Position numbers and translations under genes: made by a program. The notes below the pieces were generated by a model. It did not search any database and was not told the origin of the DNA. It saw only the letters and a program-made list of their open reading frames with translations. A DNA stretch of 64,000 nt, taken from NCBI GenBank assembly GCA_035384605.1, contig DAOOIV010000003.1, positions 75,792-139,791 of the forward strand. Direction: 5' to 3'. Numbering within the stretch: the stretch's first letter is position 1; every line of letters starts with the position of its first letter. Positions 9,055 to 17,696 of this stretch are shown piece after piece. Source of the DNA: Phycisphaerae bacterium. Lineage in GTDB: Bacteria; Planctomycetota; Phycisphaerae; UBA1845; PWPN01.

Positions 9055-10236
9055 TTACCGCCTCAAGGACAGATTCCGTCGGATGAGTTCGATCCGCTGC
9101 TGGACGCACGCATAAGAACGGAGCGGATCAGGCGGGGTGTTAAGGCAATAGTCGACCAGTCTCTCAACCGTCGTTGTTGCCACGTGGCAGCGGGTATCGC
9201 TGGAGGCGTAGTAGATGAACAACCGCCCGTCGGATTTCGCCACCCAGCCGCACGAGAAGGTCACGTTCGAGACGTCACCCACCCGTTCCTCACCGCTCGG
9301 TGCCAGCAGGTACCCGCCGGGCTCGTGGGTCAGGCGAGCCGGATCATCAAGTGCGGTCATGAACGCATACAGCACGTAACGCAGCCCGGCAGCCGTTCCT
9401 CGCACGCCATGAGCCAGGTGCAGCCAGCCGTCCGGCGTCTTGATCGGCGCCGGCCCCAGGCCGTTCTTGAGCTCGTAGACGGTGTGGTACTTGCGATCGT
9501 GCACGATTCGTTCGGGGCCGATGACCGCATGTTCGATGCTCTCCGACAGCCCCCAACCGATGCCGCCGCCTGAGCCGGTGTCGATGAAGCCGTCCTGCGG
9601 GCGGGTATAGAAGGCATATTTGCCGTCCACAAACTCAGGATGCAGAACGACGTTGCGCTGCTGGGGCGATGCGGTACGCAGGTCATCCAGCCTCTGCCAA
9701 CTCTCAAGATCCCGTGTGCGGGCAATGCCACACTGGGCGATTGCGGAGGACAAATCGCCGCGCGGGGCGCCCGGGTCCTTGCGCTCCGTGCAGAACAGAC
9801 CGTAGATCCACCCGTCCTGATGCTTCGTCAGCCGCATGTCGTACACGTTGATATCCGGATCAGCAGTCTCCGGTAGCACGACCGGATAGTCCCGGAAGCG
9901 GAACCGATCCACGCCCGTCGGGCTCTCCGCAACGGCGAAGAAGCTCTTGCGATCGCACCCCTCGACGCGGGCGACCAGCAGGATCCGGCCGTCCCATTCG
10001 ATCGCCCCTGGATTGAACACACTATTGATCCCCAGCCGTTCCATCAGGTGCGGGTTGGTCTGCGGGTCGAGATCGTATCGCCAGAAGATCGGCGTGTGCT
10101 CAGCGGTGAGCACGGGGTATTTGTAACGATCAAAGACGCCGTTGCCGCCGGGAGCGATTTCATTGGGGCGTTCGATCAAGGCATCATGGTCGGCCATGAG
10201 TCGCTGCAGACGCCGGTTGAACTGCTCGTTTGACAC
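9055..10236 (-). CDS. mgp: 4-O-beta-D-mannosyl-D-glucose phosphorylase (GH130_1)
   Basis: Phosphorolyses beta-1,4-mannosyl-glucose to alpha-mannose-1-phosphate and glucose in the cytoplasm. The sequence is very like characterised GH130_1 enzymes: NGVFDRYKYPVLTAEHTP, NVYDMRLTKHQDGW (general acid Asp), RTRDLESW, PQQRNVVLHPEFVDGKYAFY, GLRYVLYAFMTALDDP and GDVSNVTFSCGW. No signal peptide. Start placed at the GTG at 10236, which has aaagga 9 bases upstream; a GTG at 10257 would overlap the epimerase stop but has no ribosome site. Last gene of the operon symporter-mannanase-epimerase-phosphorylase, which matches the known bacterial mannan catabolic set. Confidence 0.93.
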   Translation of the reverse strand: MSNEQFNRRLQRLMADHDALIERPNEIAPGGNGVFDRYKYPVLTAEHTPIFWRYDLDPQTNPHLMERLGINSVFNPGAIEWDGRILLVARVEGCDRKSFFAVAESPTGVDRFRFRDYPVVLPETADPDINVYDMRLTKHQDGWIYGLFCTERKDPGAPRGDLSSAIAQCGIARTRDLESWQRLDDLRTASPQQRNVVLHPEFVDGKYAFYTRPQDGFIDTGSGGGIGWGLSESIEHAVIGPERIVHDRKYHTVYELKNGLGPAPIKTPDGWLHLAHGVRGTAAGLRYVLYAFMTALDDPARLTHEPGGYLLAPSGEERVGDVSNVTFSCGWVAKSDGRLFIYYASSDTRCHVATTTVERLVDYCLNTPPDPLRSYACVQQRIELIRRNLSLRR

Positions 10237-10253
10237 GGGCACAGGTCCTTTCG

Positions 10254-11462
10254 TCACGTTGCGCCGGTCTCAAGGCGGCGCAGGATTTCCAAACAACACC
10301 GTCCATTGTGGTACGGGCACTTCCACATGGACACCTTGGGCATGGAAACGTCGGGCACACCGTCACGTGATACCCGCCAGAACCACTCGCCGTGGGCGTG
10401 ATCGACGATCCGGTTCAGGATGAACTGCCAGCAGCGAACCGCGGCGTCACGAAACATGTTCTCGCCGCTGATTTGCCATGCGTTGAAGAAACCAACCACC
10501 GCTTCCGCCTGCGGCCACCATTCCCTGTTTGAATCGATGATCCGTCCGTCTCGACCCTCGTAGCACAATCCGCCGTCGGCATCGAGCCCTTCGTTCAACA
10601 CCGCCCTCGCCATTCGCAGGGCGACGTCTCGAACGCGTCCCAACAGTCCTTCATCACCGAGTGCCTCGGCCGCCTCACATAGCAGCCAACTGCCCTCGAT
10701 GTCATGACCGAAAGTGTAGCTGTCGGATCTGGGCGTCCAGTCCTCGGCAAAGAAATGCTGCAAGTGCGTCTTTTCGGGGTTCAGGATGCGCCGCTCGAAC
10801 AGGTCGATCAGCTCGCGCAGCCGGTCAGCGAGAAACGCGTCCGGCCGCGCTCGCAGCAGGCTCGTGTAGGCCTCCAGAACGTGGAGGTGATTGTTCATCG
10901 ACTTTTTCTCGTTCATGTCCTTGTCGCTGAGTCGCACGTCTTCGCAGGGCGCCCAGTCGCGGGCCAGCGTCTCGAAGTAGCCGCCGTGTCGGTCGTCGTG
11001 GCCGGCCTCCTCGATACGGTGAAAGACGTCGACCGCCTGTTCGAGAGCCTTGGGCTCGCCGAAGGTCCGATGGCACTCGCTCAAGGCGTACGCGCAGAAC
11101 GCCTGACCGTAAATCTTCTTCTTGCCATCGCGGACGCTTCCGTCCGGATTGAGTTCCCAGAAGTAGCCCCCATGTTGCGGATCAAGGAAATGATGCGCGA
11201 GGTAGTCATAGGCTCGCCGGGCGAGCAGCCGGTCCTCCGCCCGTTGCGTGTAGCGATAAGCCGCCGAGAACGTCCACAGCAGCCGGGCGTTGAGAATCAG
11301 GCCCTTCGCCGCATCCGGCCGGGCGCGCAGATCATTGGATAGCTCGGCGACGAATCCGCCGCGTTGCGCGTCCACGCTGTGAGAACGCCAGAACGGCAGG
11401 ATGTTTTCCAGCAACTCGCGTCGCACGGACGCGGCCAATGCGCCGTCAGTGAGCGGCGTCAT
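10254..11462 (-). CDS. ce: Cellobiose 2-epimerase (AGE superfamily)
   Basis: Converts the reducing-end sugar of beta-1,4 disaccharides, here most likely mannobiose to mannosyl-glucose, feeding the phosphorylase next door. About 402 residues forming an (alpha/alpha)6 barrel. Diagnostic segments: GLILNARLLWTFSAAYR, KIYGQAFCAYALSE, SMNNHLHVLEAYT, FGHDIEGSWLL, EWWPQAEAVVGFFNA and KCPYHNGR, including the catalytic histidines. Cytoplasmic, no signal peptide. Start at 11462 is preferred because gagg lies 6 bases upstream; it overlaps the end of the mannanase gene by 17 bp, suggesting coupled translation. Confidence 0.93.
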   Translation of the reverse strand: MTPLTDGALAASVRRELLENILPFWRSHSVDAQRGGFVAELSNDLRARPDAAKGLILNARLLWTFSAAYRYTQRAEDRLLARRAYDYLAHHFLDPQHGGYFWELNPDGSVRDGKKKIYGQAFCAYALSECHRTFGEPKALEQAVDVFHRIEEAGHDDRHGGYFETLARDWAPCEDVRLSDKDMNEKKSMNNHLHVLEAYTSLLRARPDAFLADRLRELIDLFERRILNPEKTHLQHFFAEDWTPRSDSYTFGHDIEGSWLLCEAAEALGDEGLLGRVRDVALRMARAVLNEGLDADGGLCYEGRDGRIIDSNREWWPQAEAVVGFFNAWQISGENMFRDAAVRCWQFILNRIVDHAHGEWFWRVSRDGVPDVSMPKVSMWKCPYHNGRCCLEILRRLETGAT

Positions 11463-13404
11463 ATTCAACCTCGACTCTGCCCAACTGCGCATCAGTCTTG
11501 AATACGATCTTCACGAAACGACAATCATTGCCCTTTGGCTTGGCGGTGTAGAGGTCGGCCTTCCAGAAACCGTAAACCCTCTCGCCGAAAGTGGTGGTTC
11601 GCTGGACATCCGGCTCGACGGGCTTGAATTCCTTGCAGTCCGCGGAGAAGGCGATCTGGATATCCTTGGGCTCGGCTTGGCTGTAGACGAACAACCGCAC
11701 GGCGCTCATGCAACCGTGCGTGTGATAGATTACGGCGCTGTCCGGGTCGGCGGACAGCCGATGGCAGTCTTCCTTGAACTTGCGGGCCTCGTTTTGCCGG
11801 AAATGGAGCCTGCCTTGCTTCACGAAGATCTGTGAGTCATTACGCAGCTCGTCGACCAGCGTCCGATGGCTGATCCTGACGGGGCTCCCGGCCTGTGAAG
11901 GCCCGGAGCAGCCGGCATGATTCCTGGCAATGACCCGGTAGCGGTAGGTCTTTCCCGGACAAGCCGATTCGTCGATGAACTGCGGCTGATACTGGACCTG
12001 AGCTTCGGAAATGCCGCTACCGACGGTCAACCATGGTCCGAGGGGCCATTCAGCCCGTTGCACGTCGTAGCAGGTCGCCCCGACTGAGCCGCGCCAACTC
12101 ACCATCCCGCCGTCGTCCGCCCGGACCGAACACGGCGAAGACGGCACGGGGATCGCCGGCGGAGTCAGCCCGCGGATCTCGTATGCTTTGGCTCGAAGCA
12201 GACGCATCATCCCTCGCTCGTCGTAAGCCTCGCCGGCCTCGAATCCCGGCCAGTGATAAGCCTTAAAAAGATCGCCGCCGGCCGGCTCATGATGCCAGTA
12301 GAATCCCCCCTCGCGACTGCGATATCGCAGGCTCCACAACAAAGCGCCCGTGACACGCTGTTCAATGACGGTATCCATCACCGCACGAAGCGATTGCGTG
12401 CCCAGGAAACCGAACTCGCCGACATGGTAGGGCCTGTGCCCTCGCGCCGCCCGGCAATTGCGTTGAATGCGATCAATCATGGCCGGAGCGTTATTCTCAT
12501 AGTGATGCGTCTGGACGAAATCGACGTTCGGATCTTCGAGACGACTCTTCGGGAGCGTATCGTAGGTGGCGCCGTCGATCACCAGGTGATTCCGGTCGAT
12601 GCTCTTGATGAACGCCGCGATCTGTTGCGTCCAGGATGCCGGCGCATTGAGCTCGTTGCCGGTTTCCCAGGCCAGAATCGCCGGGTCGTCCCGATAGCAA
12701 ACCCCCGTGAGCGTATTCCTGCGATTGATGACAAACGCGATAACCTGCTTGTAGTCGTCGATCAATTCCGGATCGGTCCAGCAGTTCTTTGCGGCCTTGC
12801 CCCGAAACGCCGCCAACTCAGCCTGGCCTCCCCACCAGCTCCATTGGTCGATGAAGGGCACGATGAGACGCACGCCGTGGCGGCGTGCGGCGACCAGGAC
12901 GCGATCGAGTGCGACAAAGGCCTTCTCGTTGAACTCGCCGGGGCCCGTGATGTAGCGGGGCACATCGTCGGAATCGTCGGCTCGTCGTATCGGCAGGGCG
13001 TAGATACGAACGACCTGGCCGCCCATCTGCCCGACCGTCTCGAGCGCATCATTGATCTCATAATCATTGGGCAGGCGGAAGGGCATGCTCCGGCTGAATC
13101 GCATGTCGTCCTCGACGTAATGCAGATTGGGTATGTTGACGGAGATGAACCGGAACTCGTTCGATCCGTCCATTAACCGATCACCCTCGCGCCGTACAAA
13201 GTCGTTCATCGACGGCGCTTTCGACGCCGGCAGCGGCGTGCAGCCTGCCAAGCACAGGCCCGCCGCCATCGCAAGCAACCAGGCCGGCCCTCCGACCGCG
13301 CCTCTTTCGGTAGGCGACGCTCGCCCCCTCGAAGAGTACCGGCGGCGGCTTGCCCGCCGGTGCATAACCGACTTGCCGAGAACAACGCCGACGATTGAGC
13401 TCAT
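11446..13404 (-). CDS. GH5 mannanase/mannosidase-like lipoprotein with FN3 domain
   Basis: About 652 residues from the ATG at 13404 (ggag 7 bases upstream); the frame extends to 13554 and another ATG lies at 13365, so the start is uncertain. A lipobox (CLAGC) follows an arginine-rich N-terminus and predicts export and lipidation. The GH5 domain has RFISVNIPNLHYVEDDM, AWETGNELN (acid/base Glu) and YHVGEFGFLG (nucleophile Glu). An FN3-like domain (~430-510) and a beta-sandwich C-terminal domain with discoidin-like character follow. Expected to release short mannooligosaccharides at the cell surface for the upstream symporter; mannan specificity is inferred mainly from its operon partners. Confidence 0.85.
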   Translation of the reverse strand: MSSIVGVVLGKSVMHRRASRRRYSSRGRASPTERGAVGGPAWLLAMAAGLCLAGCTPLPASKAPSMNDFVRREGDRLMDGSNEFRFISVNIPNLHYVEDDMRFSRSMPFRLPNDYEINDALETVGQMGGQVVRIYALPIRRADDSDDVPRYITGPGEFNEKAFVALDRVLVAARRHGVRLIVPFIDQWSWWGGQAELAAFRGKAAKNCWTDPELIDDYKQVIAFVINRRNTLTGVCYRDDPAILAWETGNELNAPASWTQQIAAFIKSIDRNHLVIDGATYDTLPKSRLEDPNVDFVQTHHYENNAPAMIDRIQRNCRAARGHRPYHVGEFGFLGTQSLRAVMDTVIEQRVTGALLWSLRYRSREGGFYWHHEPAGGDLFKAYHWPGFEAGEAYDERGMMRLLRAKAYEIRGLTPPAIPVPSSPCSVRADDGGMVSWRGSVGATCYDVQRAEWPLGPWLTVGSGISEAQVQYQPQFIDESACPGKTYRYRVIARNHAGCSGPSQAGSPVRISHRTLVDELRNDSQIFVKQGRLHFRQNEARKFKEDCHRLSADPDSAVIYHTHGCMSAVRLFVYSQAEPKDIQIAFSADCKEFKPVEPDVQRTTTFGERVYGFWKADLYTAKPKGNDCRFVKIVFKTDAQLGRVEVEYDAAH

Positions 13405-13480
13405 GGGGGTACTCCCGACATGGGTACAGCCAAGTTGTGGCATCGAGCCGACCATCGTCAACCTGAAAAACCGGCTACGC

Positions 13481-15358
13481 TCACGCCAACCTCGCCCCCG
13501 ATCCCCGCGACGCCTCGACGGGCGCGGCCGCTCCCGATGCTTCCAGGCGATCATACCAGCTTTTCTTGAGAATCCAGGACGTCAGCACGATAACGCCCGC
13601 CACGATGAGAACGCTGCGACCCTTCAGCAGAATGACGCAGATCGGGAGAAGCACCAGGGCGGTCTGCCAGATCGTCCCCACGATCACGTTGAACATATCC
13701 CGCCCGAAATCCGTGTTCTTCCGAAAGCCCGGATCGGCGGCGACAACCTTCTCGTGAATCGGTTTCCAGAACCCCCATGGCCGGACGCGACGATAGAACG
13801 AGACCAGCGTTTCCTCGTCGGTGGGACGGCTTGCCAGGGTTCCGATGATGCAACCGGCCATCGAAAGGACGAATAGTAGCGGGAAGTAGTACAACTCCAG
13901 CGTCTGCCTGAACACCAGAGGCAACACCAGGGCGGGAACCAGACCCGCAATCATGCCCCAGAAGTACCCATGCCCATTGAACCGCCACCAGTACCACTTG
14001 AGCACGTTGGAGGACACATAGCCGCCGTAAAGCGCCGAGACAATCCACTGCAACAGGCTGTTGACATCCTGGGCGAAAAAGCCCAGCACCGTGGACACCA
14101 CCACCACAACCAGACCGGTTGCGTAGTTCACCATAACGACCCTGCGGTTCCCCGCGTCGGGCTTGATGTACTTCAGGTAAAGGTCGTTGACCAGGTAGGC
14201 TTGGGCGGCGTTGAGCGTTCCGGCGAAGGTCCCGAGAAACGCCGCCAGCAGTCCGGCCAGCAGGCATCCCATCAGGCCCACGGGCACGAATTCACTGATC
14301 GCCGAAGGCAGAATCTGTTCGAAGTCGATCCGATGTCCTACGACCAGATTCAGCCGGTGGTAGTACAACAGGCCGAGGATCGCGAAACCGGCCACCATGA
14401 AGTAGCGAATCGGCATCAGCACAACCGATACGAAGCCGCTCATCAGGGCCGCTTCTCGCGGGTTGCGCGTGGCCAGGATCTTCTGCATGTCGTAGTTCGG
14501 GGCCGGACCGGCGGCGCTGGCCATGATGCCCTTGAAAAGCATCAGCATCATGATGATGCCGAAGAATGAAAACTGGTCGGCGGCAATCTTCTCGTTGACG
14601 TCGGCGATGATCCCGCTCCAATCCAGGTCCAGCTTCCAGCCGAAAAACGGGCTGTGCCATCCGGGCGGAACGTTCAACGCTTGCGAAGACAGATGGAACA
14701 TCGCGATGCCACCGATGGTCAGCGCGGAAACGGTCATGATCACGTACTGGATAATGTCCGCCAGCACGATACTGGTCATGCCGCCCAGAATGGTGTAGAG
14801 AACCGCCACCAGCGTAAAGGCGATCCCATACACATGGGGCACGTATTGCGCGGGAACGTTGAATGGCACATACGGCGAGATGATCTCCCAGGGAATGAAG
14901 ATCTGAATGAATTTGCCCAGGCCTACAAAGCCGTACGCCAGGAAACCCAGGCAGCCGATGATCGCGAAAATGACTACGACCGCATGCGAGAGCTCCGAGC
15001 CCATGTCGCGGCCGAAACGCGTCCCGATCCATTGAGCTCCGGTCGTGACGTTCGACCGCCGCAGCCAGGCCGACAGGTATACCATCAGGAATATCTGGTT
15101 GAACGTCGGCCAGAGCCATGGCAGCCAGATGCTCTTGAGACCGTAAACGAACATGATCGTGACCAGCCACATCGTGCCCGAAATGTCAAACATGCCGGAG
15201 GCGTTTGACAGGCCCAGGAAATACCAGGGCAACTCCTTGCCGCCGAGAAGGTAGGAATTGAGATTTCGAGCCGCCCGTCGTCGCAGCAACACGCCGATCA
15301 GGCTGACGACCAGCAAGTAAACGAAGATGATCGTGATATCCAACGCGTGCAGCTTCAT
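13481..15358 (-). CDS. Sodium:solute symporter (SSS family), probable mannobiose importer
   Basis: About 625 residues with 13-14 hydrophobic segments. The N-terminus LDITIIFVYLLVVSLIGVLL and the SSS-type segment SYLLGGKELPWYFLGLSNA are characteristic; GTFAGTLNAAQAYLVNDLY matches the later core helices. Start at 15358 (MKLHALDI) is chosen because the longer frame to 15481 adds a non-membrane leader with no ribosome site. First gene of the mannan operon, 77 bp ahead of the lipoprotein mannanase, so it probably brings mannobiose or mannooligosaccharide into the cytoplasm with Na+. Substrate is inferred from context only. Confidence 0.85.
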   Translation of the reverse strand: MKLHALDITIIFVYLLVVSLIGVLLRRRAARNLNSYLLGGKELPWYFLGLSNASGMFDISGTMWLVTIMFVYGLKSIWLPWLWPTFNQIFLMVYLSAWLRRSNVTTGAQWIGTRFGRDMGSELSHAVVVIFAIIGCLGFLAYGFVGLGKFIQIFIPWEIISPYVPFNVPAQYVPHVYGIAFTLVAVLYTILGGMTSIVLADIIQYVIMTVSALTIGGIAMFHLSSQALNVPPGWHSPFFGWKLDLDWSGIIADVNEKIAADQFSFFGIIMMLMLFKGIMASAAGPAPNYDMQKILATRNPREAALMSGFVSVVLMPIRYFMVAGFAILGLLYYHRLNLVVGHRIDFEQILPSAISEFVPVGLMGCLLAGLLAAFLGTFAGTLNAAQAYLVNDLYLKYIKPDAGNRRVVMVNYATGLVVVVVSTVLGFFAQDVNSLLQWIVSALYGGYVSSNVLKWYWWRFNGHGYFWGMIAGLVPALVLPLVFRQTLELYYFPLLFVLSMAGCIIGTLASRPTDEETLVSFYRRVRPWGFWKPIHEKVVAADPGFRKNTDFGRDMFNVIVGTIWQTALVLLPICVILLKGRSVLIVAGVIVLTSWILKKSWYDRLEASGAAAPVEASRGSGARLA

Positions 15359-15549
15359 ATGGATTTCCGCGGCAATCGTACCATCCGTTGTCTCGGCACG
15401 CCAGACCATCGGCCTGCCCATCAAGCCATCCAAAGAGCCCCAGCACGTCGTGCGGGGCAGCCTCTTCGCAAACCGTCTCAACGCGGCATCGGGGGGCGGC
15501 CTCGCTTGCGAAGGAATCCTGCAGCAGGCTGGCCGCGACGTTGGACTGA

Positions 15550-16103
15550 TTAAGCGGCGGATTCCACAACCAGAAGGATCGTCTTGAAGATATCGCCGAC
15601 AAGGCTGTCCGCGCGCTCGCGGCCGGCAAAGTCGCCGCGATGGAGATGGTCCGAGTACGTTTGCCGCCGGCCACGCTCAGGACGATGAGAATCCGTCGTT
15701 TCCTCCGCCGAGATAGGCGAGTTCATCATAAAGAACTGGACGCCTATAAACGTCCCCTCCCCGAAGCGGCTGGGTAGCTTGCCGCCATGGCTCGGGCAGC
15801 ACGGGGATTCGTCTGGGGTCCGGGCGTCGATCAACGTGAGAACGCGGTCGTGCGGAGCCACGACACAACGGCCGTCACGCGACAGGAGCACGCCGGATGG
15901 GCATGCGGTGGCTCTTGCCGTCTTTCGGCAGGTGTGACGTATCTTCCTTTGGGCCAAGCACTTGCGTGCCACGGGTCGCTGCGGCAGTACCCCCCCCGGC
16001 CGGACGGCCGGAGGATGATAATGAGACCTTGATTGGCCACCGCGGCCTCAGCGGCGAGCACGACCGGCTGGACAACGCGAAGGACTCGGAACGGACGCAT
16101 GGT
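15550..16103 (-). pseudogene. Possible decayed minus-strand gene
   Basis: Three minus-strand frames look coding in turn. The first starts at 16103 (MRPFRVLRVV) with a hydrophobic stretch and ends in a G-rich run near 15990. A second, ending at 15550, contains LLSRDGRCVVAPHDRVLTL, which resembles a propeller blade and has GC-rich third positions. A third continues leftwards. This fits a frameshifted or degraded secreted propeller gene, but no single family is recognisable and the region may simply be non-coding. Confidence 0.25.
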
Positions 16104-16271
16104 CAGAGTGCCTGACAGCCAGTTAAGTGAGGAAAAAGGCTTACCGACGGCGTGAGAACCCCTTGGTTCACCGTCAAGTCCTGGCACCGCCTTGTGGGGA
16201 CGCCGGGCGCGGCTTATGAGGTCGCCCCGCATTCCATACGCACAGTGATATCCTGCGCGTCGCAATCCGTA

Positions 16272-16300
16272 TTGTCCAAGTCGCAATATCGATATAGATT
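16272..16300 (+). promoter_or_regulatory. Possible promoter of prepilin-like gene
   Basis: TTGTCC and TAGATT are spaced by 17 bp about 180 bp before the start codon at 16481. The match to the sigma-70 consensus is moderate, so this is tentative. Confidence 0.25.
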
Positions 16301-16480
16301 CTGCCCGCCCTTCTCCTTGCCGATCAGTATAATGATAACAGAGGGCGACGGCCGCGATGGTGATAACGGCCGTGTTGACCTCGGTGACCGCAGTGCTTTA
16401 CGGTTGCGGCGGCGTCGGGGAGCGGTCCCGGCATCGACGCTGCGGCGCCTCGCAGATGCCCCAAGGCAAGGAGCATGCTC

Positions 16481-17365
16481 ATGACCCACAGGAATGAACC
16501 AACTCGCGTGGTCCGCTCGGTCTCCACGGGTTTCACGCTAATAGAGGTTCTTGTAGTTGTAGCCATCATTGCTTTGCTCATCGCCATTCTGCTGCCATCG
16601 CTCAGCAGAGCTCGCGAACATGCAAGACGAATACAATGCGCGTCCAATGCGCGTCAGATTGCCATCGCCTGCACTTTCCAGTCCGAGGATACCCCCGCGA
16701 AGGTCTACGCCTCCACCGCCTCGACGGGAAGCGACAGCCTGAATCACATCTTTCCGAAGTACTTGAAAGGTGTCCAGACGGCTTTGTGCCCTGGCACAAG
16801 AAACGTCGTTCGCGAGAATCGTCGGTCTTTCAACACCTTTTACGATCGGATCATTCTTGACGACCTGGAACACTCCGCCGCCAACGCCGCCGACGATACG
16901 GGTGGACACAGCTATGAGATCTGGGGCTGGTTCGACGGTCCCAGCATCTACCTCGATCGAACCAAGATCGACGGCAGATCGGAAAGCGTCGGCCAGCAGT
17001 TGTGTTTGCCTCGGAAACCGGCCGTCGAGCCCTTGTACAGTCAGAGAACCGGCTGTTTGGTCAAGAAGCAGAGCACGATCAAACGCCCGCATACATGTCT
17101 GCTGGTTCTCGACAGCGACCAGGGCGGCAGCGGCCAACCAGGAGACGAGAATAACAACTATCCCGATCCGGCCAACAATCACGGAAAAGACGGTCTCAAC
17201 GTTTCGTTCGTCGACGGCCACACGCAGTTTGTGCGACCGAGTCAGGTGACGAGCATCTACCTGCAAAGCTATAACGACCCGCCGTATGATAACTGGCGGA
17301 CCATCGCTCCGTGGTTGAGGGAGACGCAGCAGAACGGCTACACCGTCTGGACGCGCGTTGAGTAG
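16481..17365 (+). CDS. Prepilin-type N-terminal domain protein (type II pseudopilin-like)
   Basis: Start at 16481: aaggag lies 7 bases upstream; an ATG at 16475 is too close to it. Residues ~17-40 form a prepilin peptidase site and helix (STG/FTLIEVLVVVAIIALL) with the conserved Glu at +5. The soluble part ends with SFVDGHTQFV, the FxDGHx pattern that planctomycete prepilin-like proteins of the DUF1559/H-X9-DG type carry. About 294 residues, single copy, not in a secretion operon. Such genes are abundant in planctomycetes; their role (surface pseudopilus or substrate display) is unproven. It may be processed by the same machinery as the pseudopilins at 42.6-43.9 kb. Confidence 0.8.
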   Translation: MTHRNEPTRVVRSVSTGFTLIEVLVVVAIIALLIAILLPSLSRAREHARRIQCASNARQIAIACTFQSEDTPAKVYASTASTGSDSLNHIFPKYLKGVQTALCPGTRNVVRENRRSFNTFYDRIILDDLEHSAANAADDTGGHSYEIWGWFDGPSIYLDRTKIDGRSESVGQQLCLPRKPAVEPLYSQRTGCLVKKQSTIKRPHTCLLVLDSDQGGSGQPGDENNNYPDPANNHGKDGLNVSFVDGHTQFVRPSQVTSIYLQSYNDPPYDNWRTIAPWLRETQQNGYTVWTRVE

Positions 17366-17696
17366 GACCCCACACTAAAGAAAACATGCCCCACACGCCT
17401 TGGAGAGAAGGCAAGAGCAGAGAAAGAGGACGGCCTCGCCCGGAGACCTTCGCCGGACAGGTCATTGGTCTTGCCCGTACGTTCTCGCCTGAACGACGAC
17501 AATGACGGTTCCGCTGTCAGTGCCGGCTCCTCCGGAAACCGCGATTCCCATATCCCCGTGTCGTTTGGCCTTCCCCGCGACGACGGCGACGCTTATCACG
17601 CCGGATCGGGCGGGTTCTGAGAATGCATGCCGGTTGCCGGTGGTCACCTTATAATCTGGAGAGTTGCGCTCCCTGCCACCGTCCGGAGAGAAACCG
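17366..17696. other. Intergenic 331 bp
   Basis: Contains the minus-strand gene remnant listed at 17462-17656 and the leader of the fusion gene. A TATAAT lies at 17650-17655, 41 bp before the start codon, but no good -35 is found at 15-19 bp. No terminator hairpin was recognised. Confidence 0.4.
17462..17656 (-). pseudogene. 3' remnant of a truncated minus-strand gene
   Basis: Sixty-four codons of a minus-strand frame read like a real C-terminus (SGVISVAVVAGKAKRHGDMG ... GTVIVVVQARTYGQDQ, stop at 17462), with mostly G or C at third positions. Further upstream the frame runs antisense through the start of the fusion gene at 17697, where it no longer looks coding. The simplest reading is a gene cut off when the present neighbour arrived. 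Family not recognised. Confidence 0.35.

Larger units (their letters stand above)
15359..16480. other. 1.1-kb region between mannan operon and prepilin gene, no intact gene
   Basis: It should hold the promoter of the leftward mannan operon and of the rightward prepilin-like gene. A possible rightward promoter is TTGTCC (16272-16277), 17 bp, TAGATT (16295-16300); a separate TATAAT sits at 16328-16333 without a clear -35. The left part carries coding-like but broken minus-strand sequence, listed separately. No tRNA, riboswitch or operator like those at 24.9, 36.3 and 38.9 kb was seen. Confidence 0.4.
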
